From assembly GCA_937975745.1 (NCBI GenBank), contig CALJUK010000441.1:1-15606 (forward strand): a stretch of DNA of 15,606 nucleotides. The letters are read 5' to 3'. Source of the stretch: an uncultured Planctomycetaceae bacterium (GTDB lineage Bacteria; Planctomycetota; Planctomycetia; Planctomycetales; Planctomycetaceae). A model generated the notes under the pieces. That model saw only the letters and a program-made list of their open reading frames with translations. It did no database searches and was not told the DNA's origin. Positions 6,060-13,669 of this stretch are shown here, in pieces (position 1 is the stretch's first letter; each line of letters begins with the position of its first letter). Made by a program: the position numbers and the translations under genes.

Positions 6060-9000
6060 CTACGCCAGTGAGTATTTCTTCAACTTGCTGTAGTACGTGC
6101 TGCGGGGCATCCCCAGCTTGCGTGCCGCCTCGGCTTTGTTTCCATCGCACGCTCTCAGTGCCGCCAGCAATGTTTCTCGCTCGTCCTGGCCGGAGGAAAG
6201 GACCGGGCCTCGCGGTGGTGCTGCCTCGGTTGTGACAGTTTCTCGTTCGGGGAGAGACTGCGCTAGGGCGATCGAATTCGACGACCACGCCAGATGTCGA
6301 CCGCGCGTTTCTGGTGAGACCAACTCGGCCGGCAGGTCGTGCAGTGTGATGCGAGCTCCCTCGGCAAGCACGACAGCCCGTTCAACCGTGTTCTCGAGTT
6401 CGCGGATGTTGCCCGGCCAGTCGTACTGTTCCAACACATCGAGTGCTTCGTCATCAAACTGCAGAATGCGTTTGCCTGTTCGTTGTGAGGCGCATAGCAA
6501 GAAGTGTGACGCCAGCTCGAAGAGGTCTTCCCGCCGTTCGCGAAGTGGGGGCAATGTAATGCTGATGACATTCAGCCGATAGTACAGGTCTTCGCGGAAC
6601 CGGCCTTCGGTGATCAGTCGCTCCAGATTCTGATGCGTCGCTGTGACAACTCGGACGTCAACCGGAATGGTGCGGGAATCGCCGACCGGTTCAAACTGTC
6701 GTGTCTGCAGGACGCGCAGCAATTTGACCTGCACATCGAGCGAAATGTCTCCGATTTCGTCGAGGAACAGTGTCCCGCCGTTGGCCATTTCGAAACGACC
6801 CACCCGGTCACTGTGGGCACCTGTAAAGGCCCCTTTGGCGTGGCCGAACAGTTCACTTTCCAGCAGTTGTGGCGACAGCGCAGCACAGTGTACTCGAACC
6901 AGCGGACCTTCGCGGCGGGGACTGTTCTCGTGCAGCAGTTGGGCCAGAAGTTCTTTTCCCGTGCCGCTTTCTCCACGGACCAAAACCGTGGCGTCGCTGC
7001 CGGCGACTTTGCGAGCTGTCGACAGAATATGTTGAATCGCGGGGCTGTTCCCCTTGATGTCGCCCCGTTCGAAATCGCTCGCGGTACGTTGCTCGCGCGC
7101 GGGGTGAATCGCATGCAGTTCGGCTTGCAGCATCGCGATCTGCCGTTGTTGCGTGGCGATCTTGTCCACCTTCAGACCGAGTTCTTCGTTCAGCTCGGCC
7201 AATTCGTGATGAACCCTCGCGTAGTGGAGTGCCACACTGGTGATCTGTGTCATCGCGTGGAGGAACGTCACGTCCTCGGCCGTGTAACCTCCGCCGGTCA
7301 GCCTGGGGCCCAGTACGACCAATGCCGCCACTGTGTCGTCAGGAGAAATTGCGTGGACCAAATCGGCTCGGATGGTCCGCAGGAACTGCTGTGCTGGCGA
7401 GATGGTGTTTCCGGTGTTGGTCGGGATTTTCTGGATCGCCGTGTCACTTCGGAGAACGTCCATCACTTCCGGCGAAACGTTGAACTGGACGGGGGGGGGC
7501 TCGAAGTCCTGTCCGACGGAAGCCAGCAGGTGGAACGACCGGAGGTCCTTATCGTTGAGATACATCGCAGCTCGGCTGACCTGGAGGACATCGCAGCACG
7601 ACGTCAGCATCCGTTCAGCCAACGTTTGCCGATCCGCGAGGTGGCCGACAGCCTGGTTCATTCGCTGGAGAGCCTTGTCCAACTGGTACTTCTCACGAAA
7701 GAACTGCCGGTCGACGACCCGTTGGACGCGATCCCGAGCCCACAGCAGGCCGGTGGTTGTTATCAGTAGAATTGAAAAGATTGCGATCGTCTGGACCGGT
7801 GCCGGGGAAACATTCAATTTGGCAATCAGTAGGCTGGTGGTCGTAATCGCCAAGGCCACCAGCAACGTGGCCGTTGCTGTCGCCACGTAGAAGCGAAAAC
7901 CCTTGCTGACAACTTCGTCGACCAGCATCATTCGATGCCGCAAGATGCTGATGCCGTAGGCCAGGACAAACGAAAGGCTTGCCAGAAACATCGGGACTCC
8001 TCCCCGTCCCAAGGCAAACGAGACCCGATCGAAGCAGGCGAGATACAGTGTGTAGCCGACTGGAATCGTGGCGAACATGGCGGCCCAGAGCATCCATCTG
8101 ACCTGATTTCGTTCGATGGGCCGTTTGGAACCACGATGCCGAAAGAACAGCTGGGCAAGTGTCAGCAGAAAGTAGACGGCAGCCAGTCCGAAGTAGCTGA
8201 AAATGGCCACGTGCTGCCATTGGCTCAGTGTTCGGGCTCGCAACACCATCGCCGGAGTCTGCTCGCCCCACTGGAGTACGTTACCAGCAGCGATCAGCCC
8301 CAGAATCGCAATTCCAAACACCACCGGCGCGACGTAAAGTCCCCAGGTGATCGGTCGGCTGACGGCGGGGGCATTCGGTTGTTCAGCAAGAAACACCAGG
8401 AAGAAGTGCAACGTCACGACGGGAACCAGCAGGGCGCAGATTACGAACGGAATGCTCAGCCAAAGGTTGCCCGCTACGACCCACCAGTGGTAACCAGCCA
8501 CAAACGCGCCGAGCGTGACAACACACATGATGAAGAACTGTCGCGCCGCCAGATCGAACGGACGATGCCAGTACACGACGGCACCGACTGCAAACATGCC
8601 AAACTGCAGCACGAACCACACCAGCGACATGACAATTTCGCTGAGTGGCAACGTTTGCACCATCAGCCAGCATGTTTCCCGGTGGACGCTGCCAGCCGGT
8701 AGGTACTGAACGCGGACGAATCGGCCAACACCCCCGACCTCGACGAGCGAGGGGAGCGAAAACGTATCCGCCAGGACGTAGGGGTTGGCGTCTTTGGGGA
8801 GGCTTGCACCGGGCAGCAGTTTCGCCGTCCGTAGTTGAGTCAGGGATTCTGTGAAATCCAGAAAGGTGTTCGTTTCCCGGTCACCGATCTTCAACAGTCG
8901 GTCGCCCGAGTGCGGTTGCGGGCCCAGGCAGGACTCGTCGGTTAAATGCGGAACAGCCTGAATCTGGATTCCAGGCGTGCCGACATCACTGCCGTCGACG

Positions 9001-9185
9001 AGAAGGCACCTCAGTCGAAGGTCGGGACTGGTCGAAACGAATCCAATGACCACGACGCAGTACGCGACGACCAAACCGGCAAGACCGATTGTCAGTCGGC
9101 GTTTCAGTACGGCTGTTGATCGCATTCGATACGCCTTCCAGTTGGCTCGAAACACGTTCCGAAGCGCCGCTCGGCGCCGATTCAT
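6060..9185 (-). CDS. membrane-bound sigma-54 activator: PDZ-like, multi-TM, GAF, AAA+ and Fis HTH
   Basis: A 1041-residue one-component regulator. Order: TM1 (about 31-51); PDZ-like domain (about 60-175, with PHSGDRLLKIGDRETNTFLD); a membrane block of about nine further spans (183-483), including the ERNQVRWMLWA motif seen in ComP-like sensor kinases; GAF domain (about 515-656); coiled coil (656-697); sigma-54 AAA+ domain (708-945); Fis-type HTH (1003-1039, GNKAEAARKLGMPRSTYYSKLKKY). The AAA+ core looks functional: Walker A GESGTGKE (738-745), the sigma-54-contacting GAFTGA loop (785-790), Walker B LFLDEIGD (806-813), arginine-finger segment RFREDLYYRLNV, and GNIRELEN (925-932). There is no receiver or kinase domain, so sensing and activation are probably in one chain that binds DNA at the membrane. 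The start is uncertain: ATG 9185 lacks a ribosome-binding site, while ATG 9125 (Met21) has GGAAGG 8 nt upstream. A G9 tract (7491-7499) lies in the GAF coding region. Confidence 0.92.
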   Translation of the reverse strand: MNRRRAALRNVFRANWKAYRMRSTAVLKRRLTIGLAGLVVAYCVVVIGFVSTSPDLRLRCLLVDGSDVGTPGIQIQAVPHLTDESCLGPQPHSGDRLLKIGDRETNTFLDFTESLTQLRTAKLLPGASLPKDANPYVLADTFSLPSLVEVGGVGRFVRVQYLPAGSVHRETCWLMVQTLPLSEIVMSLVWFVLQFGMFAVGAVVYWHRPFDLAARQFFIMCVVTLGAFVAGYHWWVVAGNLWLSIPFVICALLVPVVTLHFFLVFLAEQPNAPAVSRPITWGLYVAPVVFGIAILGLIAAGNVLQWGEQTPAMVLRARTLSQWQHVAIFSYFGLAAVYFLLTLAQLFFRHRGSKRPIERNQVRWMLWAAMFATIPVGYTLYLACFDRVSFALGRGGVPMFLASLSFVLAYGISILRHRMMLVDEVVSKGFRFYVATATATLLVALAITTTSLLIAKLNVSPAPVQTIAIFSILLITTTGLLWARDRVQRVVDRQFFREKYQLDKALQRMNQAVGHLADRQTLAERMLTSCCDVLQVSRAAMYLNDKDLRSFHLLASVGQDFEPPPVQFNVSPEVMDVLRSDTAIQKIPTNTGNTISPAQQFLRTIRADLVHAISPDDTVAALVVLGPRLTGGGYTAEDVTFLHAMTQITSVALHYARVHHELAELNEELGLKVDKIATQQRQIAMLQAELHAIHPAREQRTASDFERGDIKGNSPAIQHILSTARKVAGSDATVLVRGESGTGKELLAQLLHENSPRREGPLVRVHCAALSPQLLESELFGHAKGAFTGAHSDRVGRFEMANGGTLFLDEIGDISLDVQVKLLRVLQTRQFEPVGDSRTIPVDVRVVTATHQNLERLITEGRFREDLYYRLNVISITLPPLRERREDLFELASHFLLCASQRTGKRILQFDDEALDVLEQYDWPGNIRELENTVERAVVLAEGARITLHDLPAELVSPETRGRHLAWSSNSIALAQSLPERETVTTEAAPPRGPVLSSGQDERETLLAALRACDGNKAEAARKLGMPRSTYYSKLKKYSLA
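7491..7499. repeat. G9 homopolymer inside the GAF-domain coding region
   Basis: Nine consecutive G on the plus strand encode Pro563-Pro565 of the sigma-54 activator on the minus strand. Slippage by one base would truncate the protein before its AAA+ and HTH domains. Confidence 0.95.
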
Positions 9186-9237
9186 CCTGGATTCAGTAGA
9201 GCAATTCGGCGCCGAAACGGCAACCCCCGGGCGCCGA
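9173..9237. promoter_or_regulatory. cluster of GGCGCCGA sites with perfect palindrome TTCGGCGCCGAA; possible enhancer
   Basis: GGCGCCGA occurs at 9173-9180, 9208-9215 and 9230-9237; the middle copy is part of a perfect 12-bp palindrome (9205-9216). The cluster lies about 170-230 bp upstream of the start predicted from the sigma-54 promoter at 9379, a normal enhancer distance. It also lies at the 5' end of the divergent activator gene, so it could serve autoregulation. Binding is inferred. Confidence 0.45.
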
Positions 9238-9814
9238 ACCGCGTCGAGCCTGAGGAGGATTGACAGATTGTCTTCCTTTTTGAAATGTCGTTAAGTGGCT
9301 GATGTTAATCCTGTTAGGGCCTGACAAACTCTGTTGTTGGCGGTACTGTGTCGTAGAAATATATCGCCGACTCCTGTTTGGCGCGGCAGTTGCTTTTGTA
9401 CTCCCCCGGTTACATGAGAAACGGAACCAGTTCCTGGATCATGTCTCCAACATTCCATAGCCCAGCCTGGCCCTTGAGAAGGAACGACTCACCCAGCGTG
9501 TTCGAGAACGGATGGTCCCCTGGTTTGCAGCCTGACCCACTCTGCCGATCAGTTTCCGTTAAATTTACGATGACGTCTCTCGAACATGCGAGTGGTCCTT
9601 TTCAAGGGCCTTTCTCTGCGCGCTGACTGGTCGGGAGCGGTCGTCTGTTCGATGAGCTTCTGGGGTAGAACGCAGCAGTTGCCCAAATTTCGATTGCAGC
9701 GGACATGGCGGGTGAGGTTGGCGGGTAGTGGGGCGAGCGCTACAATCGACGAAGTCGAAGAGGCAGTGGGTTTCTTCCGCAGAGTTGGCAACGAGGCAAC
9801 AGGACGGGGTGTCG
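9186..9814. other. intergenic region between the sigma-54 activator and the queD-like gene
   Basis: About 630 bp. The left part holds the GGCGCCGA cluster, the middle a candidate sigma-54 promoter (9379-9394), and the right about 410 bp of possible leader. Short open frames here (one starting at the ATG at 9415) have no protein-like character. No T-tract terminator or recognised riboswitch was found in the leader. Confidence 0.6.
9379..9394 (+). promoter_or_regulatory. candidate sigma-54 promoter, divergent from the activator gene
   Basis: TGGCGC-GGCAG-TTGCT differs from TGGCAC-N5-TTGCW at one position (A to G), with correct GG (9380-9381) to GC (9392-9393) spacing. The -24 element is the same TGGCGC variant as at 4830. 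The predicted start is near 9405, about 410 nt before the queD-like ATG, so a long leader or a small RNA is implied. Confidence 0.55.
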
Positions 9815-10228
9815 ATGTTTCGCTTAACGCAGACGATTGAATTTTGTTACGGGCATCGGCTGTTGAACTATTCCGGGAAGTGCCGCTATTTGCACGGGCA
9901 TAACGCCCGGGCCGAGATTGTTCTGGCGGGAGAAAGCCTTGATGACCGGGGCATGCTGATCGACTTTAGCGACATCAAGTCTGTCTTACGGACGTGGATC
10001 GATCGCGAGTTGGATCACCGGATGATTCTTTGCAAGTCTGACCCCGTGGTTGAGTTTCTGCGAGGAGAGGGAGAACCCCTGTTCCTGCTGGATGTGAATC
10101 CCACGGCGGAGAACATCGCGAAGGTGATTTTCGAGCAGGCGAAGAGTGAATCGCTGCCTGTTGTGGAAGTCGGACTTTGGGAAACGCCCCGCAGTCGGGC
10201 CATCTATACTCCGGGGACTCCAAGCTGA
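9815..10228 (+). CDS. queD: 6-pyruvoyl-tetrahydropterin synthase / QueD family enzyme
   Basis: A 137-residue enzyme of the PTPS/QueD family. QueD converts dihydroneopterin triphosphate to 6-carboxytetrahydropterin in queuosine/7-deazaguanine synthesis. Zinc ligands are His14 (CYGHRL) and His27/His29 (LHGH). The catalytic Cys23 sits in SGKCRYLHGH. Asp67-His68 (ELDHRMIL) and Glu99 in NPTAEN, with a C-terminal ETPRSRAIY, complete the pattern. The start was set at the ATG at 9815, with GGACGGGG about 6-10 nt upstream; the frame is open 87 nt further upstream but encodes nothing family-like. Compared with E. coli QueD (about 120 residues) it has a slightly longer segment before the NPTAEN motif. 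No queC, queE or queF is nearby, so a PTPS paralogue with another role is possible. The symbol is tentative. A candidate sigma-54 promoter lies about 410 nt upstream. Confidence 0.88.
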   Translation: MFRLTQTIEFCYGHRLLNYSGKCRYLHGHNARAEIVLAGESLDDRGMLIDFSDIKSVLRTWIDRELDHRMILCKSDPVVEFLRGEGEPLFLLDVNPTAENIAKVIFEQAKSESLPVVEVGLWETPRSRAIYTPGTPS

Positions 10229-10254
10229 CCGGAAGGCCGTCTTCGGCGATGCGT

Positions 10255-10283
10255 GGATTCAGCGGGCTGGGATTCAGCGGGCT
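10255..10283. repeat. 14-bp tandem direct repeat
   Basis: GGATTCAGCGGGCT occurs at 10255-10268 and 10270-10283, one base apart, 26 bp past the queD-like stop codon. It has the look of a slippage duplication. Confidence 0.9.
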
Positions 10284-10373
10284 TCCGGATGGAGCCGACG
10301 AACCACGTCCGCGGTCGATGTGTCAGTCGTCGCGGTTGTTCAAAAGTTGCAGTTCTTCAACGATCGCCTCAGC

Positions 10374-10416
10374 GAGCAACTGCTGCGCACAATGAGCAAC
10401 GAGCAACTGCGCACAA
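10374..10416. repeat. imperfect direct repeat next to the terminator
   Basis: GAGCAACTGCTGCGCACAA (10374-10392) and GAGCAACTGCGCACAA (10401-10416) differ only by a 3-bp CTG insertion. They abut the A-run of the terminator stem. Confidence 0.8.
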
Positions 10417-10446
10417 AAATACCTCGTCGACAGAAGCCGACGAGGT
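10415..10446 (-). terminator. rho-independent terminator for the GYF-domain gene
   Basis: Read on the minus strand: a perfect 9-bp stem ACCTCGTCG / CGACGAGGT with an 8-nt loop, followed by ATTTTT. It lies about 175 bp beyond the GYF gene stop codon. There is no T-run on the plus side, so it should act only on minus-strand transcripts. Confidence 0.8.
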
Positions 10447-10621
10447 GTCTAATGATCGCGTGCTAATTGGGGTGGTACGATCGATTCGCCCGCCGAAATA
10501 TAAACCCATGACAAAGCACACGGAATAATGTATCGCAGGATTGCAGTTTGACGAATGAGACAGTGAATGTCAAGGAAAATCTCTCTTCGGGACATTATTT
10601 TTCTTGACTGGGGCTGCAGAG

Positions 10622-12505
10622 CTACTCTTGGACGTTTGGGATTTCTGGCGGTGGGGAGTCTGGCTGCAGGATGAGATGGGCCTCGGCCAACTCTCGCGCA
10701 AAGTTTACTTCCGAGGTGTTTGGCTGTTCGCGGCATTGGTCAACGACGATTGGCCAGTAGTCACGCAATGCCCACAGCATGTGCTGGCGGGCCGGTTGTT
10801 TGGTGCTGGCTGTCTTGCTCAGGAGGTCCATCATGGGGAGGAGCACCTCGTCGCTTCGATCGATGAATTCCGACCACTGATCTTGCGAAGCATTGTTCGT
10901 CCGGAGTTCCAGGAATTCGTTGTAGGCCGTTTCGATATCCATGTACATCGTGGTGTTGTTGCCGCCAGACAGAAACGACATGACCAGATAGCCGAGAAGC
11001 AGGACAACTCCCCCCCCCAAACCGGCCATGGCCGTCGGATTTCTCCGGATCTCCTCCCACTTGTCTTTGAGCTGTTCTTGCCAGGGGCCCTGGGCTTCCA
11101 GCTCAGCTCGCCGACGGGCCGCTCCAGTGTTGCGGACGGCTGAGATGTTGGCCATTCGGAAGGCATTCGCCGCCGCATGAGTTGTGCCGGTCGTGCCTGC
11201 ACCTTGCGATCCCTTCGGCTTGTCAGCGTCTTTTTCTTCCATGTCGGCAAATTTCTGTTTGCGTTCCTTCAGCTTGGCTTCGCGATCCGCTGCCTTCTGG
11301 GCTTCTTGAGCAGCGGCTTCGATCAATTCGGGAATCTGGCTGACGACCAGCCAGTTGCCGTCTTCACTAAATCGTAAATAGTCCGATGGGCCCAATCGTT
11401 CCTGGAGGAACCAACGGACTGCATCGCGAAATGTGATGGGACCGTATTCGTTTTGATCGATCCAGCCGTACCAGTTCTTCTCGTTGTTTCCGAGGGGATC
11501 TTCCGGGTAGCCTGCCGGTCCGATGCCGGTTTTCGAAGACTTGTCGCCCGCGTCACCACCAGGACCGCCGGTGTACTGGATAATGTAAATCGGCGCGCCA
11601 GCCGGAGTCTGTGGTGATCCGGGGGCCACAATCGCGTGAGGCAGGCCGGCAGTGACCGGCCCCGGTGCAGGATTTCCGAGAGGCGGACTGGCTGGTGGAG
11701 ACGGTGCAGCCGGTGCGGGGGCAGTTGGCGTTGTCATTGGTGCCGATGCGGCTGTTTCGGGCCCACCCGGGGGAATTGGCGGGGGAGGTGGCGCAGCTGT
11801 TGGTGCGGCAACCGCACTTGAGGACGGGGGAGGTGCAGCCATAAATTCCAATCCCGACAGCTGCCGCGCTTCGATCCACTCGCTGGCGTCATGGGGGCGA
11901 ATCAAGTCAGTCGGCGAGAGCTCACCATCAGTTGCCATATCCTGCAGGTCGAGAAATCCGATTGGACCGAATTCCTCACCCAGCATCTGATAACACCACA
12001 TGGTCGTCGTGTCGACAGCCACGGGGGCACTTCCAGTGGCGTGTGGTTTGGGTGAATCCGTCGTTTGGGCGACTTTCTCAAGACCGGGGATGCCCGCGAC
12101 CTCGAAGTCGTCGTCGGCATCTTCGGCGTCCGCCAAATCGATGGATTCGGCGAGCGCTGTCAGCTGCTGGATCTCTGCCACCTCGCTACTGTCGGCCGAA
12201 TCGAACTCGTTGATGTCGGTTGCGGTACTCAATTCATGTTCGTCTGAGATCTCGATTTCCGACAGGTCTGTCAGAAATTCGTCGTCCGCCGTCTGCTGCG
12301 AAGTGCTTAATTCTTGGGCATTCGATTCTGGTACCGCATCGTCGCCGGCGATGATTGCTTCAACGGGAATCCAGATCTTGGAGTGGGCGGCTCGGACTTC
12401 ATCGTCGGCGCTCAGGCTTCCGGCGGAAGCCAGCGTTTGAAGTGTGGACATTGGGACGGGGCCAAATTCCTCGCCCAGCAGCCGGTAGTACCATTGATCG
12501 GACAT
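10622..12505 (-). CDS. membrane protein with three GYF_2 (DUF4339) domains
   Basis: A 627-residue protein. GYF_2-like domains lie at about 4-50 (WYYRLLGEEFGPVPMSTLQ), 169-215 (WCYQMLGEEFGPIGFLDLQ) and 344-392 (WYGWIDQNEYGPITFRDAV). Each has the aromatic start, a GP-[IV] turn and a hydrophobic helix followed by a tryptophan. An acidic linker (51-150) separates the first two; a Pro/Ala-rich linker (223-285, including PPPPPIPPG) separates the second and third. A Lys/Glu-rich helix (395-430), a single membrane span (about 491-514, GGGVVLLLGYLVMSFLSG) and a C-terminal domain of about 113 residues follow. The domain order suggests cytoplasmic GYF modules and an exported C-terminus. Eukaryotic GYF domains bind proline-rich peptides; the bacterial GYF_2 role is largely unknown. 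No strong ribosome-binding site precedes the ATG at 12505. A G9 tract on the coding strand encodes the start of the membrane span. Confidence 0.9.
   Translation of the reverse strand: MSDQWYYRLLGEEFGPVPMSTLQTLASAGSLSADDEVRAAHSKIWIPVEAIIAGDDAVPESNAQELSTSQQTADDEFLTDLSEIEISDEHELSTATDINEFDSADSSEVAEIQQLTALAESIDLADAEDADDDFEVAGIPGLEKVAQTTDSPKPHATGSAPVAVDTTTMWCYQMLGEEFGPIGFLDLQDMATDGELSPTDLIRPHDASEWIEARQLSGLEFMAAPPPSSSAVAAPTAAPPPPPIPPGGPETAASAPMTTPTAPAPAAPSPPASPPLGNPAPGPVTAGLPHAIVAPGSPQTPAGAPIYIIQYTGGPGGDAGDKSSKTGIGPAGYPEDPLGNNEKNWYGWIDQNEYGPITFRDAVRWFLQERLGPSDYLRFSEDGNWLVVSQIPELIEAAAQEAQKAADREAKLKERKQKFADMEEKDADKPKGSQGAGTTGTTHAAANAFRMANISAVRNTGAARRRAELEAQGPWQEQLKDKWEEIRRNPTAMAGLGGGVVLLLGYLVMSFLSGGNNTTMYMDIETAYNEFLELRTNNASQDQWSEFIDRSDEVLLPMMDLLSKTASTKQPARQHMLWALRDYWPIVVDQCREQPNTSEVNFARELAEAHLILQPDSPPPEIPNVQE
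11010..11018. repeat. C9 homopolymer (G9 on coding strand) at the membrane-span codons of the GYF gene
   Basis: Nine consecutive C on the plus strand correspond to the coding G-run spanning Leu496-Gly499 at the start of the single transmembrane helix. A one-base slip would remove the helix and the C-terminal domain. Confidence 0.95.
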
Positions 12506-13112
12506 AACATTTCGCGATTGTTTGAAAGGGCTGGTGGTTCTTGTTCGACTTGGGTGGCTTGATTCGCGGGAGATTGATGCAGCGGACGGCTGACGTCAAG
12601 ACGTTCCTGTCTGCACGCTCACCCAGGCTGGATTCGCTGCCGCAGAGACGTCGCAGTCGAACAGTCTTCAAAAGGATTGGGGAAGGGTTCTTGTGCGCGA
12701 TTCTCAGCGAATAGTGCAGCGAAGGCGACAGCGTGAGCATCTTATCATGTTCGCGGTTATTGCGGCAAAATCAAGCTGAAATCGCGGTCGATGGTGCATT
12801 CGCCAGGTCGAGTCGCGTACGGAAGAACCACTCCCAGTCCCTCGAAACTACGAGGAGTTCAATCCCGCTCAATGAGAGACGTACGGTTTTAAACGATCGA
12901 TTTCACGTCTGAGTCGAGGGGGCAGCGTGCCAGCACCACGAGCCTTCGTGGGATTCCCATTGGCCCGGTCGATAGACCAAAGCAAAGCCCGAAGGACGAC
13001 ACGAGCGGGAAATGAGCGGCCAATCGAGCCCGTCCGGCTGGAACGGCGATTTGTTGAAGTGGACGATGGAACGAGCGAGGCCAGGACGCTGGGGCGTGGT
13101 CCGGCAGTGCGT
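12506..13112. other. long intergenic stretch without a supported gene
   Basis: About 600 bp between the GYF gene start and the end of the 140-residue gene. A GTG-started minus-strand frame of 87 codons (12869-13132) crosses part of it and overlaps the 140-residue gene by 20 nt. It is Arg/Ser/Pro-rich, has no ribosome-binding site, and is not called. A weak hairpin CCTCG-AAACTA-CGAGG lies at 12840-12855. A TTGCCG / GATAAG pair near 12750 on the minus strand could be a poor promoter for the GYF gene. Confidence 0.55.
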
Positions 13113-13535
13113 CTACCAGGTGTCTTCGACACGCAACTCGTAGACGTTGGCGCGGCGACCGGTCTGAAAGCGTTCCGGGGCCATCGCGGGAATTCTCAGC
13201 CAGACATTGTGATCCTGGTAGATTCCTTCCAGAGAAATGTGCGAGCCCAACTCGTCATCTTCGCCCTGCGAGAGTGCCTGCCAGTGGAAGCTGTGGACCC
13301 GATCGAAGATCGCCAGCAGGGCCGTCAGATCAACACTAAACTTCGAAGCACTTTGGCTGCCGTCGTACTCTCCTCCCACAATTTCGGTCCTGGCGGCGAA
13401 GAGTGTTACCTCCCATTGTTGTCCGAATTTGTTCCAGAAATAGTGGCAGCCGATTGGCGAAAGAAGGTCAACGGCATGGATCTCCGCCAAGGCTCTCTCG
13501 GTGAGTTCCACAATCCATTCTGGTGGTTGAGCCAT
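13113..13535 (-). CDS. conserved-looking hypothetical protein (140 aa) behind a sigma-54 promoter
   Basis: A soluble 140-residue protein with no signal peptide or membrane span. The composition is balanced and globular. It contains WEVTLFAARTEIVGGEYDG (41-59), which looks like a strand-turn-strand, then SVDLTALLAIFDRVHSFHWQAL and a C-terminal segment GSHISLEGIYQDHNVWLRIPAMAPERF. The family is not recognised by name; I have an impression of similar planctomycete hypotheticals but no annotation to offer. His/Trp/Asp residues in the second half (FHW, DHNVW) are noticeable, but no metal site can be claimed. The start at 13535 is well supported by AGGAAGG 9 nt upstream. A perfect sigma-54 promoter match lies about 135 bp upstream on the same strand, so it is probably regulated separately from the tad genes 480 bp away. 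Confidence 0.8.
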   Translation of the reverse strand: MAQPPEWIVELTERALAEIHAVDLLSPIGCHYFWNKFGQQWEVTLFAARTEIVGGEYDGSQSASKFSVDLTALLAIFDRVHSFHWQALSQGEDDELGSHISLEGIYQDHNVWLRIPAMAPERFQTGRRANVYELRVEDTW

Positions 13536-13669
13536 TACATCAGACCTTCCTGCCGGGGAGGGCGGATTACTTCAGAAGTTTCCTGGAATGGGGTGGCGAA
13601 TGGTTCTCGGCGCGCACGTCCAAATTCGGTCCACGTCGAGGATTCGCCGGGGCGCCACAGGGCTAGTGC

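Larger units (their letters stand above)
10229..10621. other. intergenic region between convergent queD-like and GYF genes
   Basis: About 390 bp holding two short repeat pairs (10255-10283 and 10374-10416) and a rho-independent terminator for the minus-strand GYF gene. Open frames crossing it have no protein-like character. Confidence 0.65.

Noticed and set aside
6633..7769. 378-codon plus-strand open frame
   Set aside because: A shadow of the AAA+/GAF coding region of the activator on the opposite strand.
9202..9217. Possible minus-strand sigma-54 promoter for the activator gene (CGGCGCCGAATTGCT)
   Set aside because: The GG-to-GC distance is one base too short, and sigma-54 spacing is strict; the sequence is better explained by the palindrome.
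12840..12900. GACGTACGGTTTT near GTTCAATCCCG, reminiscent of a group II intron end or a tRNA T-arm
   Set aside because: No domain V stem, maturase or tRNA cloverleaf can be built around it.
12869..13132. 87-codon minus-strand frame starting at GTG and overlapping the 140-residue gene
   Set aside because: No ribosome-binding site and Arg/Ser/Pro-rich sequence. The C-terminal GTLPPRLRREIDRLKPYV is mildly protein-like, but that is too little to call a gene.
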